Positions 7,626 to 15,992 of a DNA stretch of 32,239 bases are shown in pieces. Within the stretch, counting starts at the first letter, position 1. Each line of letters starts with the position of its first letter. The position numbers and the translations under genes are program-made. Source of the DNA: Ruminococcus sp. Lineage in GTDB: Bacteria > Bacillota > Clostridia > Oscillospirales > Ruminococcaceae. Below the pieces are notes generated by a model. That model was given only the letters and a program-made list of their open reading frames with translations, did no database searches and was not told the DNA's origin. The stretch covers positions 1-32,239 of the forward strand of contig SVNL01000013.1 in assembly GCA_015066925.1 (NCBI GenBank). The letters are read 5' to 3'.

Positions 7626-8693
7626 ATAGATACTATTAATGCTATTCAGTATAAATGTCCCAATTGTAATGCTGAACTTAAATTCAATCCTGAAATTCAT
7701 GGATTTAGCTGTGAATATTGTGACAGTTGCTTTACCGACGTTGAAATAAAGAAGATACACGCTGAAAATGAACAGATAAATCTCAAAAAAAATATCATTG
7801 AACAACAAGAAGAATTTGAAGCAGGTACAAGTGTTTACCAATGCCAAAGCTGTGGTGCAAGAATTATTTGCGAAAAAGATAATGCTGCATTATTCTGCTA
7901 CTACTGCCACCAGCCTGTTATACTTTCAGGTCGTCTTTCCGGAGATTATCGCCCTAGTAAAGTAATAGGCTTTAACTTTTCAAAAGATATGGCTCTTGAA
8001 AGATTTAAAAGCTGGTACGCAAAACGCTGGTTCTGCCCTAAGGATTTTAAAACGGAACAACAGCTTGAAAAAATGACCGGTCTTTATGTTCCATTCTGGG
8101 TTGCAGACTGTAAAATTAACGCTACATATAAAGCTCTTGCAAAAAAAGTACGTTCATGGTCATCAGGCAGTTACAGATATACAGAAACTAAGGAATACGA
8201 TGTTGTGCGTGAGGCCGATATTGTTGTTGAGGGACTTCCTGCCGACGGTTCAAGCAAAATCGAAAATGCTCTTATGGAAGCTATCGAGCCGTTTAACTAC
8301 GATGAGGTCAAAGATTTCTCAATGTCATATTTAAGCGGATTTTATGCTGATAAATATGATGTTGACAAACAGGAGATGTTCCCAAGAATAAGAATAAGAG
8401 CAAATGACGCTTCAAAAAATGTCATAAATCATAGTCTTAAAGGATACACCTCAGTTATTCCAAGCCAACAGGATTATATTATCCAAAAAACAACATGGCA
8501 ATATATGCTTCTCCCCGTATGGTTTATGACCTATAAGTACAAGGATAAAATATATTCGTTTGCTTTAAATGGTCAAACAGGTAAAATTGCAGGTACACCA
8601 CCTCTTGATAATAAAAAAATGACGCTTTTCAGTCTTGCATTAGGTGCAGGTATAGGCTTGCTTGTAACGCTCGGCGGATTTCTTTTGTTTTAG
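7626..8693 (+). CDS. Zinc-ribbon protein with a C-terminal membrane anchor; probable ATA start
   Basis: About 355 residues if translation begins at ATA 7626. The predicted transcript starts near 7610, and a ribosome site (GGGGGTG, 7613-7619) lies 8 bases before this ATA; no ATG, GTG or TTG is in frame between that site and the first zinc ribbon, so the start appears to be ATA in place of ATG (sequence IDTINAIQYKCPNC). Two zinc-ribbon pairs are visible: CPNC...CEYC and CQSC...CYYC. A long middle region (about 100-320) resembles conserved domains in Clostridia proteins annotated only as TFIIB-type zinc-ribbon proteins. A hydrophobic helix (last 24 residues) anchors the protein at its C-terminus. 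Function is unknown. It forms an operon with the TPM gene 9 bases downstream. Confidence 0.8.
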   Translation: MDTINAIQYKCPNCNAELKFNPEIHGFSCEYCDSCFTDVEIKKIHAENEQINLKKNIIEQQEEFEAGTSVYQCQSCGARIICEKDNAALFCYYCHQPVILSGRLSGDYRPSKVIGFNFSKDMALERFKSWYAKRWFCPKDFKTEQQLEKMTGLYVPFWVADCKINATYKALAKKVRSWSSGSYRYTETKEYDVVREADIVVEGLPADGSSKIENALMEAIEPFNYDEVKDFSMSYLSGFYADKYDVDKQEMFPRIRIRANDASKNVINHSLKGYTSVIPSQQDYIIQKTTWQYMLLPVWFMTYKYKDKIYSFALNGQTGKIAGTPPLDNKKMTLFSLALGAGIGLLVTLGGFLLF

Positions 8694-8702
8694 GAGGCGG
8701 CT

Positions 8703-9644
8703 ATGAAAAATATATTCAAAAAAACATTATCACTGATTTTCGCATCAGTATTATGCTCCGTATTTATTTTACCTCTTTCGGTTTCTGCTAAAACCATCAA
8801 GCATATTGATGATATTACTGAAACAGACGAATTTGAATTTTGCTGTGTTATACCTCAAATATCACTTTTTGATGAAGATGAGCTTGAAGAGCTTAATGAG
8901 CTTGTAAAAGATACTGCGGAAGAAATTAATATGTATGTCTGCGTTATTCTCGGAACATCTATTTATAATGATACACAAATCGAAGAATTTGCCGAATTAT
9001 TCTATGATGATATATTCGGTCCTAATACAGACGGAATAATTTATTATATAGATTTATCAGGACGTAGTGAATCATATGACTATATATCAACAAGCGGACG
9101 TGCAGCTCTTGTATATACCGATTATGAAAACGACGGTTATAATAACAGAATTGACGATATATTCGACAATATATATCTTCCAAAATCAGGTGCAACTATT
9201 GAGGCATCGGATATAGCGAACGGTATTGAAGAATTCTGCAAAAGTCTTGAAGAGATTAACGAAAAAGGTCCGAAAAAATTTTATTATTCTTACGATAAAT
9301 ATGATGAAAAATATATATATTTAAAAGGCGAAGATGTTGTTGTATCATCAACAAAACCACTCTATGCCATTATAAAATATACTCCTATCGGATTAATTAC
9401 CATGGCTATCGTAACATTAATCTCAGTTTTGACAATCAAAGGCTCCTACAAATTTAAAACTGCGTTTAATTCTTCATCATATGTAGAACGAAATAAAACT
9501 GTATTTAATGTTAAAACAGATACATTTATCCGCGAATATACCAGAAGAGTTAAAATTGACAGCGGCGGCGGTGGCGGCAGAAGAGGCAGCGGCAGAAGAA
9601 GAAGCGGCGGCGGTAGCCATGGCGGCGGCGGACGTCATAGATAA
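8703..9644 (+). CDS. TPM-domain membrane protein with Gly/Arg/His-rich tail
   Basis: 313 residues. An N-terminal signal peptide (about 1-29, ending in LSVSA) is followed by a TPM domain (about 55-185) with the pattern of acidic residues around FDEDELEELNELV and GIIYYIDLSGRS, a probable membrane helix at about 226-246, and a low-complexity tail (about 287-313) of Gly, Arg, Ser and His. TPM domains occur in extracytoplasmic proteins and some have been tied to phosphatase activity or photosystem repair; the role here is not known. Many TPM proteins end in a Gly-rich tail, but this one is unusually basic (repeated Arg and two His). A strong ribosome site (TAGGAGGCGGCT) overlaps the end of the zinc-ribbon gene, so the two are coexpressed and may act together at the membrane. 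Confidence 0.85.
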   Translation: MKNIFKKTLSLIFASVLCSVFILPLSVSAKTIKHIDDITETDEFEFCCVIPQISLFDEDELEELNELVKDTAEEINMYVCVILGTSIYNDTQIEEFAELFYDDIFGPNTDGIIYYIDLSGRSESYDYISTSGRAALVYTDYENDGYNNRIDDIFDNIYLPKSGATIEASDIANGIEEFCKSLEEINEKGPKKFYYSYDKYDEKYIYLKGEDVVVSSTKPLYAIIKYTPIGLITMAIVTLISVLTIKGSYKFKTAFNSSSYVERNKTVFNVKTDTFIREYTRRVKIDSGGGGGRRGSGRRRSGGGSHGGGGRHR

Positions 9645-9652
9645 AAATCATC

Positions 9653-9698
9653 AGGCAATACTATTTGTAAATATTGTTTTTATATAGTATTGCCTTTA
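9653..9698 (+). terminator. Terminator after the TPM gene
   Basis: AGGCAATACTAT (9653-9664) pairs perfectly with ATAGTATTGCCT (9684-9695), 12 pairs, followed by TTATA. Confidence 0.7.
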
Positions 9699-9736
9699 TA
9701 TATAATATCTGACAATAATTGTAATGAAAGGTTAAT

Positions 9737-12421
9737 ATGAAAGACATAAAAAATAAATTCAGATTTATCGCGCCCTCTTTTATTGCTTTTTTTCTGACCT
9801 GCCTGATTTTTTCTGTTTTCTTCTCTGTTTTTAATCTTTATCCGTTCGGAGACAGGTCTTTGGTATGGTGCGATCTCGAACAACAACATCTTCCTCTTTT
9901 ACTTGAATTCAAAAATATAATTGAAACAAACGGTTCGTTACTGCTCGGAAAAGGCGCAGGCGGAATGAATATATGGGGAGTTTTTTTCTTTTTTATTTCA
10001 TCTCCTCTTTCATTTCTATCACTTGCTGTTGATGCATCGAAAATGGCTCTTTTTATAAACGTCATAACTGTTCTCAAGCTTGCTGTATGCGCATTTACGG
10101 CTTCTGTTTTTTTCAAATATATTTTCAGAAATCTTGCTCCGTCACATAATATAATTCTGAGCCTTATGTACGCATTCAGCGGATATGGTCTGATGTATTA
10201 TCAGAATAATATGTGGCTGGATATGATGTATCTGTTCCCTATTCTGCTCCTCTCGCTTTACAGAATGGCATATACTTCAAAAAATGATTTGTACATAGTC
10301 GCTCTAACGCTTTCAATGGCATTTAATTATTACCTTAGCTTTATGAATGTGATTTTTATCATTATAGGCTATGGAATTATCATTTCTGCCTGCCGTAGAA
10401 ATACTCGTCCTAAAGCTTGTATGAATTTTATTATCGGTTCACTTATTTCTGCACTTATTTCCGCAGTTATATGGATTCCGTCAATTATTCAGTTTACTTC
10501 CTCGGGGCGAAGCGAATCAACCTTCTCACTATTCGCAAGCGGCAGCTTCTATCAAAACAACAGCGATAAATTTTCTCTTTTATTCTGTACATCAGCAATA
10601 TTTGCAGGACTTATTCTAATAATTTTAAAAAGAAAATATTTCTCATCCGGACTCAATAAAAGTATAGCATTTATGTTCATTTCAATGTTTATTGCTGTGC
10701 TTATTGAACCGATAAATAAGATTTGGCATGCGGGAAGCTATCAGGCATATCCTATGCGCTATGGTTATATAATTATTTTTATCGGTCTTTCGGTCTGTGC
10801 CGCTGTTTTAGCTGCACCAAAAAGAAAATCAGAAATCCATAACAGAAAAAAGGCTGTTTTCATTTCAATGTGTTTATGCCTTGTGACGTATGTTGCTGTA
10901 GTTCTAACTGCTGTATTTAAAGCTGATACAATCAATTCATATGTCACTACTTTATGGGCGAACGACTCAGACGCATTATATATTTTACCAATCGCACTTC
11001 TTTTCGCAGCAAGTTACTTTTTCATCATTTTTTTCAAAAGCAAGGGATATATAAATTCCAAAGCTGTTTCCGTTTTTTTGTCAGTTTTATTTATCGGTGA
11101 AGCATTTTTAAGTACAAAATATTATATGGGTAATGTTGTTTCAAACACAGGTCGCTATAACGAAACCGTTAAGTTAGCCAATAAAATTGAAGACTATGAT
11201 TATTTCAGAGTTGAAACAGCAAAAAATCTTGTCTGCTCCAATATGCTTGAGGGAATGGGTTTTTCATCTATTGCTCATTATACATCTTTGAACGACAAAG
11301 ATTTCTTCTTCACTGCCAAAAGCCTCGGATATTCCTCATACTGGCTTGACAGTGCAACAAACGGCGGTACTATGATTACTGATGCTTTTCTTATGAACAA
11401 ATATCTGGTTTCGCCATCAACTATTAATAATACATCATATTCATTTGTAGATAAAACCAAACGTTTTAAAATTTATAAGAATACTTTAATTCCAAATGGA
11501 ATGATTATAAGCGATATTCCTCCAAAAAGATTAAACGATTACAATAAGTTAAATCGTATGCATACAACAGACTTTATTGCTGATAAGCTTTTTGGAGCAA
11601 AAAATGCTGTTCGTGAATATACTCCATACGAATGCGAAAATATAAGCATTATAAATGAAAATGATGTATATAAAATCAAAATTAATGATACCTCAAAGCC
11701 TGCTTGTATTAAATACAACTTTCTGGTTAAAAATAAATCAGAGCTTTATTTTGATATTTTCAATAATTACTCCACAAATCTTTCAGAGAATTATTATTCA
11801 TTCGGAAACGTCTATGTAAACAATCATCTTATCGAAAAGAATTATCCAAATCAAAAATCCAACGGTATTCTTGACCTTGGCACATTTGAAAATGAATACG
11901 TCAATATTCAAATAGATATTGACAAAAGCGACTGTTCGGAATATGAACTTGAGCTTAATTCATTCGGACTTTATTCGCTCGATATAAATACTGTAGCAAA
12001 CGCTATAGATAATGCGGATACAGCAATATTTACTTTGAACAAAAATACTATTACCATAAAGTCAAGAAAAGGTGGTTGGGTATATATTCCATTTGCTTAC
12101 AATAAAGGTTATTCTGCTATTCTTGACGGAGAAAAATGTGATATTGAAAATACACTCGGCTCATTTATGGCTGTAAAAGTCAGAAATGGAAGTACACTCA
12201 AGCTTGTATTTTATCCTGTCGGATGGAAATTCGGTTTGTTTATTTCAGTAATAGGAATTATCATCTTTATTCTTTACCTCAAATTTAACAAAAGAATAAA
12301 TTTCAGCGAAAAATTACTTGTAACTTCTGAAAAAATCGTTATTCTTATGAAACATATTACTTTTATTTCTGTTTACATTATTTCTACACTTCTATGGCTT
12401 GTCTTACAGCTTATTATCTGA
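9737..12421 (+). CDS. YfhO family membrane protein (GT-C type)
   Basis: 894 residues with about twelve or more hydrophobic helices between 10 and 480, a long extracytoplasmic region (about 480-830) and a last pair of helices (about 835-890). The N-terminus carries the family signature: NLYPFGDRS (33-41), CDLEQQHLP (45-53; D46 corresponds to the conserved Asp of the first outer loop) and GGMNIWG with FFISSPLSFL. YfhO proteins have the fold of lipid-phosphosugar-dependent glycosyltransferases; B. subtilis YfhO is linked to glycosylation of lipoteichoic acid. The substrate here is unknown. The start at 9737 has a modest ribosome site (GAAAGG). A convincing promoter was not found in the 40 bases after the preceding terminator. 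The next gene follows after 16 bases. Confidence 0.88.
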   Translation: MKDIKNKFRFIAPSFIAFFLTCLIFSVFFSVFNLYPFGDRSLVWCDLEQQHLPLLLEFKNIIETNGSLLLGKGAGGMNIWGVFFFFISSPLSFLSLAVDASKMALFINVITVLKLAVCAFTASVFFKYIFRNLAPSHNIILSLMYAFSGYGLMYYQNNMWLDMMYLFPILLLSLYRMAYTSKNDLYIVALTLSMAFNYYLSFMNVIFIIIGYGIIISACRRNTRPKACMNFIIGSLISALISAVIWIPSIIQFTSSGRSESTFSLFASGSFYQNNSDKFSLLFCTSAIFAGLILIILKRKYFSSGLNKSIAFMFISMFIAVLIEPINKIWHAGSYQAYPMRYGYIIIFIGLSVCAAVLAAPKRKSEIHNRKKAVFISMCLCLVTYVAVVLTAVFKADTINSYVTTLWANDSDALYILPIALLFAASYFFIIFFKSKGYINSKAVSVFLSVLFIGEAFLSTKYYMGNVVSNTGRYNETVKLANKIEDYDYFRVETAKNLVCSNMLEGMGFSSIAHYTSLNDKDFFFTAKSLGYSSYWLDSATNGGTMITDAFLMNKYLVSPSTINNTSYSFVDKTKRFKIYKNTLIPNGMIISDIPPKRLNDYNKLNRMHTTDFIADKLFGAKNAVREYTPYECENISIINENDVYKIKINDTSKPACIKYNFLVKNKSELYFDIFNNYSTNLSENYYSFGNVYVNNHLIEKNYPNQKSNGILDLGTFENEYVNIQIDIDKSDCSEYELELNSFGLYSLDINTVANAIDNADTAIFTLNKNTITIKSRKGGWVYIPFAYNKGYSAILDGEKCDIENTLGSFMAVKVRNGSTLKLVFYPVGWKFGLFISVIGIIIFILYLKFNKRINFSEKLLVTSEKIVILMKHITFISVYIISTLLWLVLQLII

Positions 12422-12437
12422 CTTGAGGTGAAAAAAT

Positions 12438-13370
12438 TTGAATAATGCAGAAATTATTCTTAATCAGACTATTATTATGCTGATTTTAATTATCACGGGT
12501 ATTATATGTAAAAAAACAAAAATCATTTCAGATGACGGTAATAAAGAACTTTCTAAGCTCGTTATAAATGTTGTAAATCCTGTTGTAATTTTAATGGCAT
12601 ATCAGACTGAATATAAGGCTTTTCTTGTGAAAAATCTTCTCATATCATTCGCCCTTTCCCTGCTTTCCTATGTGGTTTTCATTATTATTGCTTATATTCT
12701 TATTCCGTCAAAGGAAAACAGGGAAACTCAGATTGAACGCTTTTCAGCTATATATTCAAACTGCGGATTTATGGGAATTCCTCTTGTAGATGCTATTTTC
12801 GGAGCAGAAGGTGTGTTTTATCTTACTGCATTTATTACCGTTTTCAATCTTTTTGTCTGGACTCACGGTATTACTCTTATCTCAGAAGAAAAACAACTTA
12901 AAAATATCGTAAAGATATTTTATTCACCTGTTATCATTTCAATTGCTCTCGGAATTATTATGTTCTTTTTTCAAATCAAAATACCCGAAAATCCCTCAAA
13001 GGCTCTTGATTTTATTGCATCGCTCAATACTCCCCTTGCAATGATTGTTTCAGGTGTTACAATTGCCGATACCAATATAATCAAGCTCTTAAAAAAATAT
13101 AGGATATATTACATCTGCTTTTTAAAGCTGATTCTTATTCCAATTATTGTAACAATTATTTTCTCTTTGTTTGATTTAAACGAATGTGTCAAACTTACAA
13201 TTATTATTGCCGCATCTGCTCCTTCAGCGGCAATGTGTACGCTTCAATGCTTGAAATATAACAAAAACAGTCTGTATGCATCAGAAATATTTGCCGCAAG
13301 TACCATTATTTCAGTGTTCGCTCTTCCATTTATTGTTAAAATCAACAGCATGCTAGACAATTTTATATGA
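12438..13370 (+). CDS. AEC family (auxin efflux carrier-like) transporter
   Basis: 310 residues, almost entirely hydrophobic, with about ten membrane helices. The family pattern is seen in LVINVVNPVVILMAY (41-55) and in the helix break SNCGFMGIPL followed by FGAEGVFYL (about residues 110-130), and in the C-terminal half by AASAPSAAMC. AEC transporters move organic acids or amino acids such as malate or malonate by secondary transport; the substrate is not predictable here. The start is TTG at 12438 after GAGGTG; the nearby ATG at 12445 is out of frame. It lies 16 bases after the YfhO gene and is probably cotranscribed. A weak AT-rich hairpin (TTGTAT/ATACAA, 13375-13390) may end the transcript. 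Confidence 0.9.
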   Translation: MNNAEIILNQTIIMLILIITGIICKKTKIISDDGNKELSKLVINVVNPVVILMAYQTEYKAFLVKNLLISFALSLLSYVVFIIIAYILIPSKENRETQIERFSAIYSNCGFMGIPLVDAIFGAEGVFYLTAFITVFNLFVWTHGITLISEEKQLKNIVKIFYSPVIISIALGIIMFFFQIKIPENPSKALDFIASLNTPLAMIVSGVTIADTNIIKLLKKYRIYYICFLKLILIPIIVTIIFSLFDLNECVKLTIIIAASAPSAAMCTLQCLKYNKNSLYASEIFAASTIISVFALPFIVKINSMLDNFI

Positions 13371-13425
13371 TTTATTGTATTTTTATACAAAATTCATTTT
13401 TGTTATTTAAAACTTATTAAATTTA

Positions 13426-13434
13426 TGGTATAAT
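13426..13434 (+). promoter_or_regulatory. Extended -10 promoter of the ROK regulator gene
   Basis: TGGTATAAT at 13426-13434; no good -35 hexamer at 17 bases. The predicted leader is about 130 bases, AT-rich, and contains a TGTTTACA / TGTAAACA pair. Confidence 0.5.
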
Positions 13435-13473
13435 TTTTATGTACCATTTATTTTATACTGCTTATTTTTAATG

Positions 13474-13538
13474 TGTTTACATTTTTTATTATATTTATAT
13501 GTAGAATTATTTTTAACTTGGTTTCCTCATTGTAAACA
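13474..13538. promoter_or_regulatory. Candidate operator pair before the ROK regulator
   Basis: TGTTTACA (13474-13481) is exactly inverted as TGTAAACA (13531-13538), 49 bases apart, between the predicted transcription start and the ATG. This is where an autoregulating repressor would bind, but the use of these sites is inference. Confidence 0.35.
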
Positions 13539-13570
13539 TATTTAGTTCAGATGTTAAAGAGGTTATTTTT

Positions 13571-14788
13571 ATGGAAAAATGCGGAATTAGTAAACTTGAT
13601 TTAAAACGTAGAAACAGAATGCAAATACTCAGAGTAATCAGGGAATCAGGTCCTATTTCAAGAGTTGATGTTGCAAGTGCTCTTGAAATTACAAGAGCTG
13701 CCGTTACAATTATTACCAACGAAATGATTGAAGAAGGCGTTCTCATTGAACTCGGCGAAGCTCCTGTATGTGCTGAAAAGCTTCAGAAGGGCAGAAGAAA
13801 AATTCTTATAGATATCAACGTTAACTATAAATTCGCTCTCGGTGCTACTATCTCCGAAAACCAGATTAATATCGGTCTTACAACCCTTAATGGTATGGTT
13901 CTCGATAAAGCAAGTATGCCTATTGACGATAAAACTCCAAGCAAGGATATTATCAGCTATATCATCAAGCAGAGTAATGAAATGATGGAAAACAGCTGTC
14001 TTAATAAAGATAACGTTCTTGGCCTAGGCATCGGTATTGTTCCTCTTATGTGGGGCAGACTTAAAATATTCTACAAGGACGGTGTACTTGATTTCACAAG
14101 CTTTATTGATAAAATCTCAAGCGGTGTAGATCTTGAAGTACAGTGTGCTAATGCTATCGGACTCTGGGCACTTGCCTGCACAGATGCAAGAATTGTAAAC
14201 AGTCATCAGATGAATCAGGTGTTCGTTCATTTCGGCAATCAGATTAATATGGCTGTTCTTAATAAAAATGAGCTTTCAAGCGATTATCAATCTTATACAT
14301 ATATGCTCGAAAAACATATTGTTAATCCTGGCGGACGTACTTATGATGGTTATCCTGACGGTTCGGTTAAGGCTGAGCTTTCAAACGTTGCTATCAAAAA
14401 CGCTTTAAATCAGATTTATTCAAAGGAAAATACACCTGTGCTTTTCGAGGTTACTGACGGTGATAAGTCAAAGATTGATATAGATAAACTTGCACTTTCT
14501 GTACTCAGAGGCGAAGAACCTGTTATCAATCTCATTAACGGTCTTATCGAAAAATTTGCTGTACTGGTTAATAATCTCGCTTGTAGCTTCTTTGCTCAGA
14601 GAATTATTCTCCACAATGTCAAAATAACCGATAAACAGTTCGAATACCTTAAAAAAGGTATTGCTAAGGTTACAGGTGAAGAAATTGCTGAAAGAGTCGT
14701 TCTCAGTTCTATCAATGATAAAACAAACTTTATCGGTGGATGTGCACTCGTTATTCAGAATTGCTTCTTCTTCCGCGGCGGTATTTAA
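13571..14788 (+). CDS. ROK family transcriptional regulator with a degenerate sugar/metal site
   Basis: 405 residues: an N-terminal winged helix-turn-helix (about 12-65; LRVIRESGPISRVDVASAL, then EITRAAVTIITNEMIEEG) of the ROK/MarR type, then a ROK (NagC/XylR-like) domain with LGLGIGIVP (151-159). ROK repressors normally sense a sugar. Here the sugar-site motif NDAN reads QCANA (192-196), and the zinc motif is changed: His250 is kept but the following stretch NPGGRTYDGYPDGSVKAELS (253-272) has no Cys where CxCGxxGC is expected. It may sense something else, or no ligand. The ribosome site AAAGAGG supports the start at 13571. It is monocistronic between its own promoter and a terminator. The regulated genes may be its neighbours, but that is a guess. 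Confidence 0.85.
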   Translation: MEKCGISKLDLKRRNRMQILRVIRESGPISRVDVASALEITRAAVTIITNEMIEEGVLIELGEAPVCAEKLQKGRRKILIDINVNYKFALGATISENQINIGLTTLNGMVLDKASMPIDDKTPSKDIISYIIKQSNEMMENSCLNKDNVLGLGIGIVPLMWGRLKIFYKDGVLDFTSFIDKISSGVDLEVQCANAIGLWALACTDARIVNSHQMNQVFVHFGNQINMAVLNKNELSSDYQSYTYMLEKHIVNPGGRTYDGYPDGSVKAELSNVAIKNALNQIYSKENTPVLFEVTDGDKSKIDIDKLALSVLRGEEPVINLINGLIEKFAVLVNNLACSFFAQRIILHNVKITDKQFEYLKKGIAKVTGEEIAERVVLSSINDKTNFIGGCALVIQNCFFFRGGI

Positions 14789-14821
14789 TTACAGCTAATC
14801 TCTTTTATTCCATAACACTTT

Positions 14822-14850
14822 AAAGCCTGTCTGTTTTGGACAGGCTTTTA
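14822..14850 (+). terminator. Terminator after the ROK regulator
   Basis: AAAGCCTGTC (14822-14831) and GACAGGCTTT (14839-14848), 10 pairs, 7-base loop, then TATATTG. Confidence 0.85.
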
Positions 14851-15000
14851 TATTGTAAATCATAGCAAATATCTGCTGACAGGTTTCAATACTTGTGATG
14901 ATAATCCTAACATAAAAGCAAAATGCAAGTAAACTCTTAATCCTATTGCACTCTTAAATGCGGTTATAATAACCGCATTTTATGTTTTTTTGAATTTCTA
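14851..15000. other. Non-coding stretch with a second terminator
   Basis: Between the ROK terminator and the nfnA promoter there is no gene. The stretch contains a direct repeat CTCTTAA (near 14935 and 14951) and a second hairpin, AAATGCGGTT (14956-14965) with AACCGCATTT (14971-14980), followed by TATGTTTTTTT. The second terminator would serve either read-through or a short RNA made from this stretch; no clear promoter for such an RNA was found. Confidence 0.6.
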
Positions 15001-15029
15001 TTGCAATACTTCTTTTTTTGTGATATAAT
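15001..15029 (+). promoter_or_regulatory. Promoter of nfnAB-yajC
   Basis: TTGCAA (15001-15006), 17 bases, TATAAT (15024-15029), with TG at 15021-15022. It leaves a leader of about 70 bases to the ATG at 15107. Confidence 0.75.
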
Positions 15030-15106
15030 AAATTGATGCTTTTATGTACGACAGTGTAATTTGTCGCATTATTGCTTTCGTTTTATTTATTAAAGGAGGA
15101 ATAATA

Positions 15107-15931
15107 ATGTTCAAAATCTTAAAAAAGGATGTGCTTAACTCATCTGTTTTGCGTATGGATATTGAAGCTCCTTTTATAGCTAAAAAAGCTCTCGCGGGTC
15201 AATTCATTATCTTCAGAATTGATGAAAAAGGTGAACGTGTTCCGCTTACTATTGCGGATTATGACCGTGAAGCCGGTACTATTACTATCATTTTTCAGAT
15301 TGCCGGACTTTCAACCGAAAAACTCTCTAAGCTAAACGAGGGCGATTATATTCTTGATGTAGCAGGACCACTTGGAATTCCTACAAATATACCGGATAAC
15401 ACAAAAAAAGCCTGTGTAATTGGCGGAGGTGTTGGTTGTGCCATTGCCTATCCACAAGCAAAACAGCTGTTTAACAATAATATTCAGGTCGATGTTATCG
15501 CAGGATTCAGAAATAAGGAAATCGTTATTCTCGAAAACGAATTCAAATCCTGTTGTAATGAACTAATCATCTGTACAGACGACGGAAGTTACGGAAAAAA
15601 AGGATTTGTAACAAATGTACTGCGTGAACGTATCGAAAACGGTGTCGATTATGATGTGGTTATCGCTATTGGTCCTACTCCTATGATGAAATTTGTCTGC
15701 GATGTTACTAAGGAATTCAATATTAAAACTATTGTTTCTCTTAATCCTATTATGATTGACGGTACGGGTATGTGCGGTGGATGCCGTGTTACTGTTGACG
15801 GAAAAATCAGATATGCCTGCGTTGAAGGTCCTGATTTTGACGGTCACCTCGTCGATTTCGATGAGCTTATGTCAAGAAATTCCACATATCACCGTCACGA
15901 ACACGATTGTCGTATGCTTAAAGGAATTTAA
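15107..15931 (+). CDS. nfnA: NfnA-like FAD / [2Fe-2S] subunit (sulfide/dihydroorotate dehydrogenase-like)
   Basis: 274 residues from the ATG at 15107, which follows AAAGGAGG by 7 bases; the in-frame ATG at 15044 lies close to the predicted transcription start and has no ribosome site. The protein belongs to the PyrK/ferredoxin-NADP reductase family: an FAD-binding barrel (about 1-95; RVPLTIADYD), an NAD-binding domain (about 100-210; CVIGGGVGCAIAYPQAK, IAIGPTPMMKF) and a C-terminal cluster motif GTGMCGGC...C (C223, C226, C238); in characterised NfnA the fourth ligand is an Asp. Its partner NfnB follows directly. NfnAB is a cytoplasmic electron-bifurcating transhydrogenase that uses NADH and reduced ferredoxin to reduce NADP. 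The same fold is called SudB or a GltA-associated subunit in other annotations. Confidence 0.87.
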   Translation: MFKILKKDVLNSSVLRMDIEAPFIAKKALAGQFIIFRIDEKGERVPLTIADYDREAGTITIIFQIAGLSTEKLSKLNEGDYILDVAGPLGIPTNIPDNTKKACVIGGGVGCAIAYPQAKQLFNNNIQVDVIAGFRNKEIVILENEFKSCCNELIICTDDGSYGKKGFVTNVLRERIENGVDYDVVIAIGPTPMMKFVCDVTKEFNIKTIVSLNPIMIDGTGMCGGCRVTVDGKIRYACVEGPDFDGHLVDFDELMSRNSTYHRHEHDCRMLKGI

Positions 15932-15992
15932 TCGTATATAAACAAATTCTTTTATAAGGAGGATTACCGCTTCTTTTAGCGATATAACATAT

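Noticed and set aside
9545-9640. GC-rich repeat at the end of the TPM gene as a tandem DNA repeat
   Set aside because: The units are irregular and are explained by Gly codons of the protein tail.
13474-13538. TGTTTACA pair as a catabolite (cre) site
   Set aside because: It lacks the central CG and spacing of cre elements.
15044-15106. Longer N-terminus for NfnA
   Set aside because: The upstream ATG has no ribosome site and lies close to the predicted transcription start; the extension is not typical of the family.
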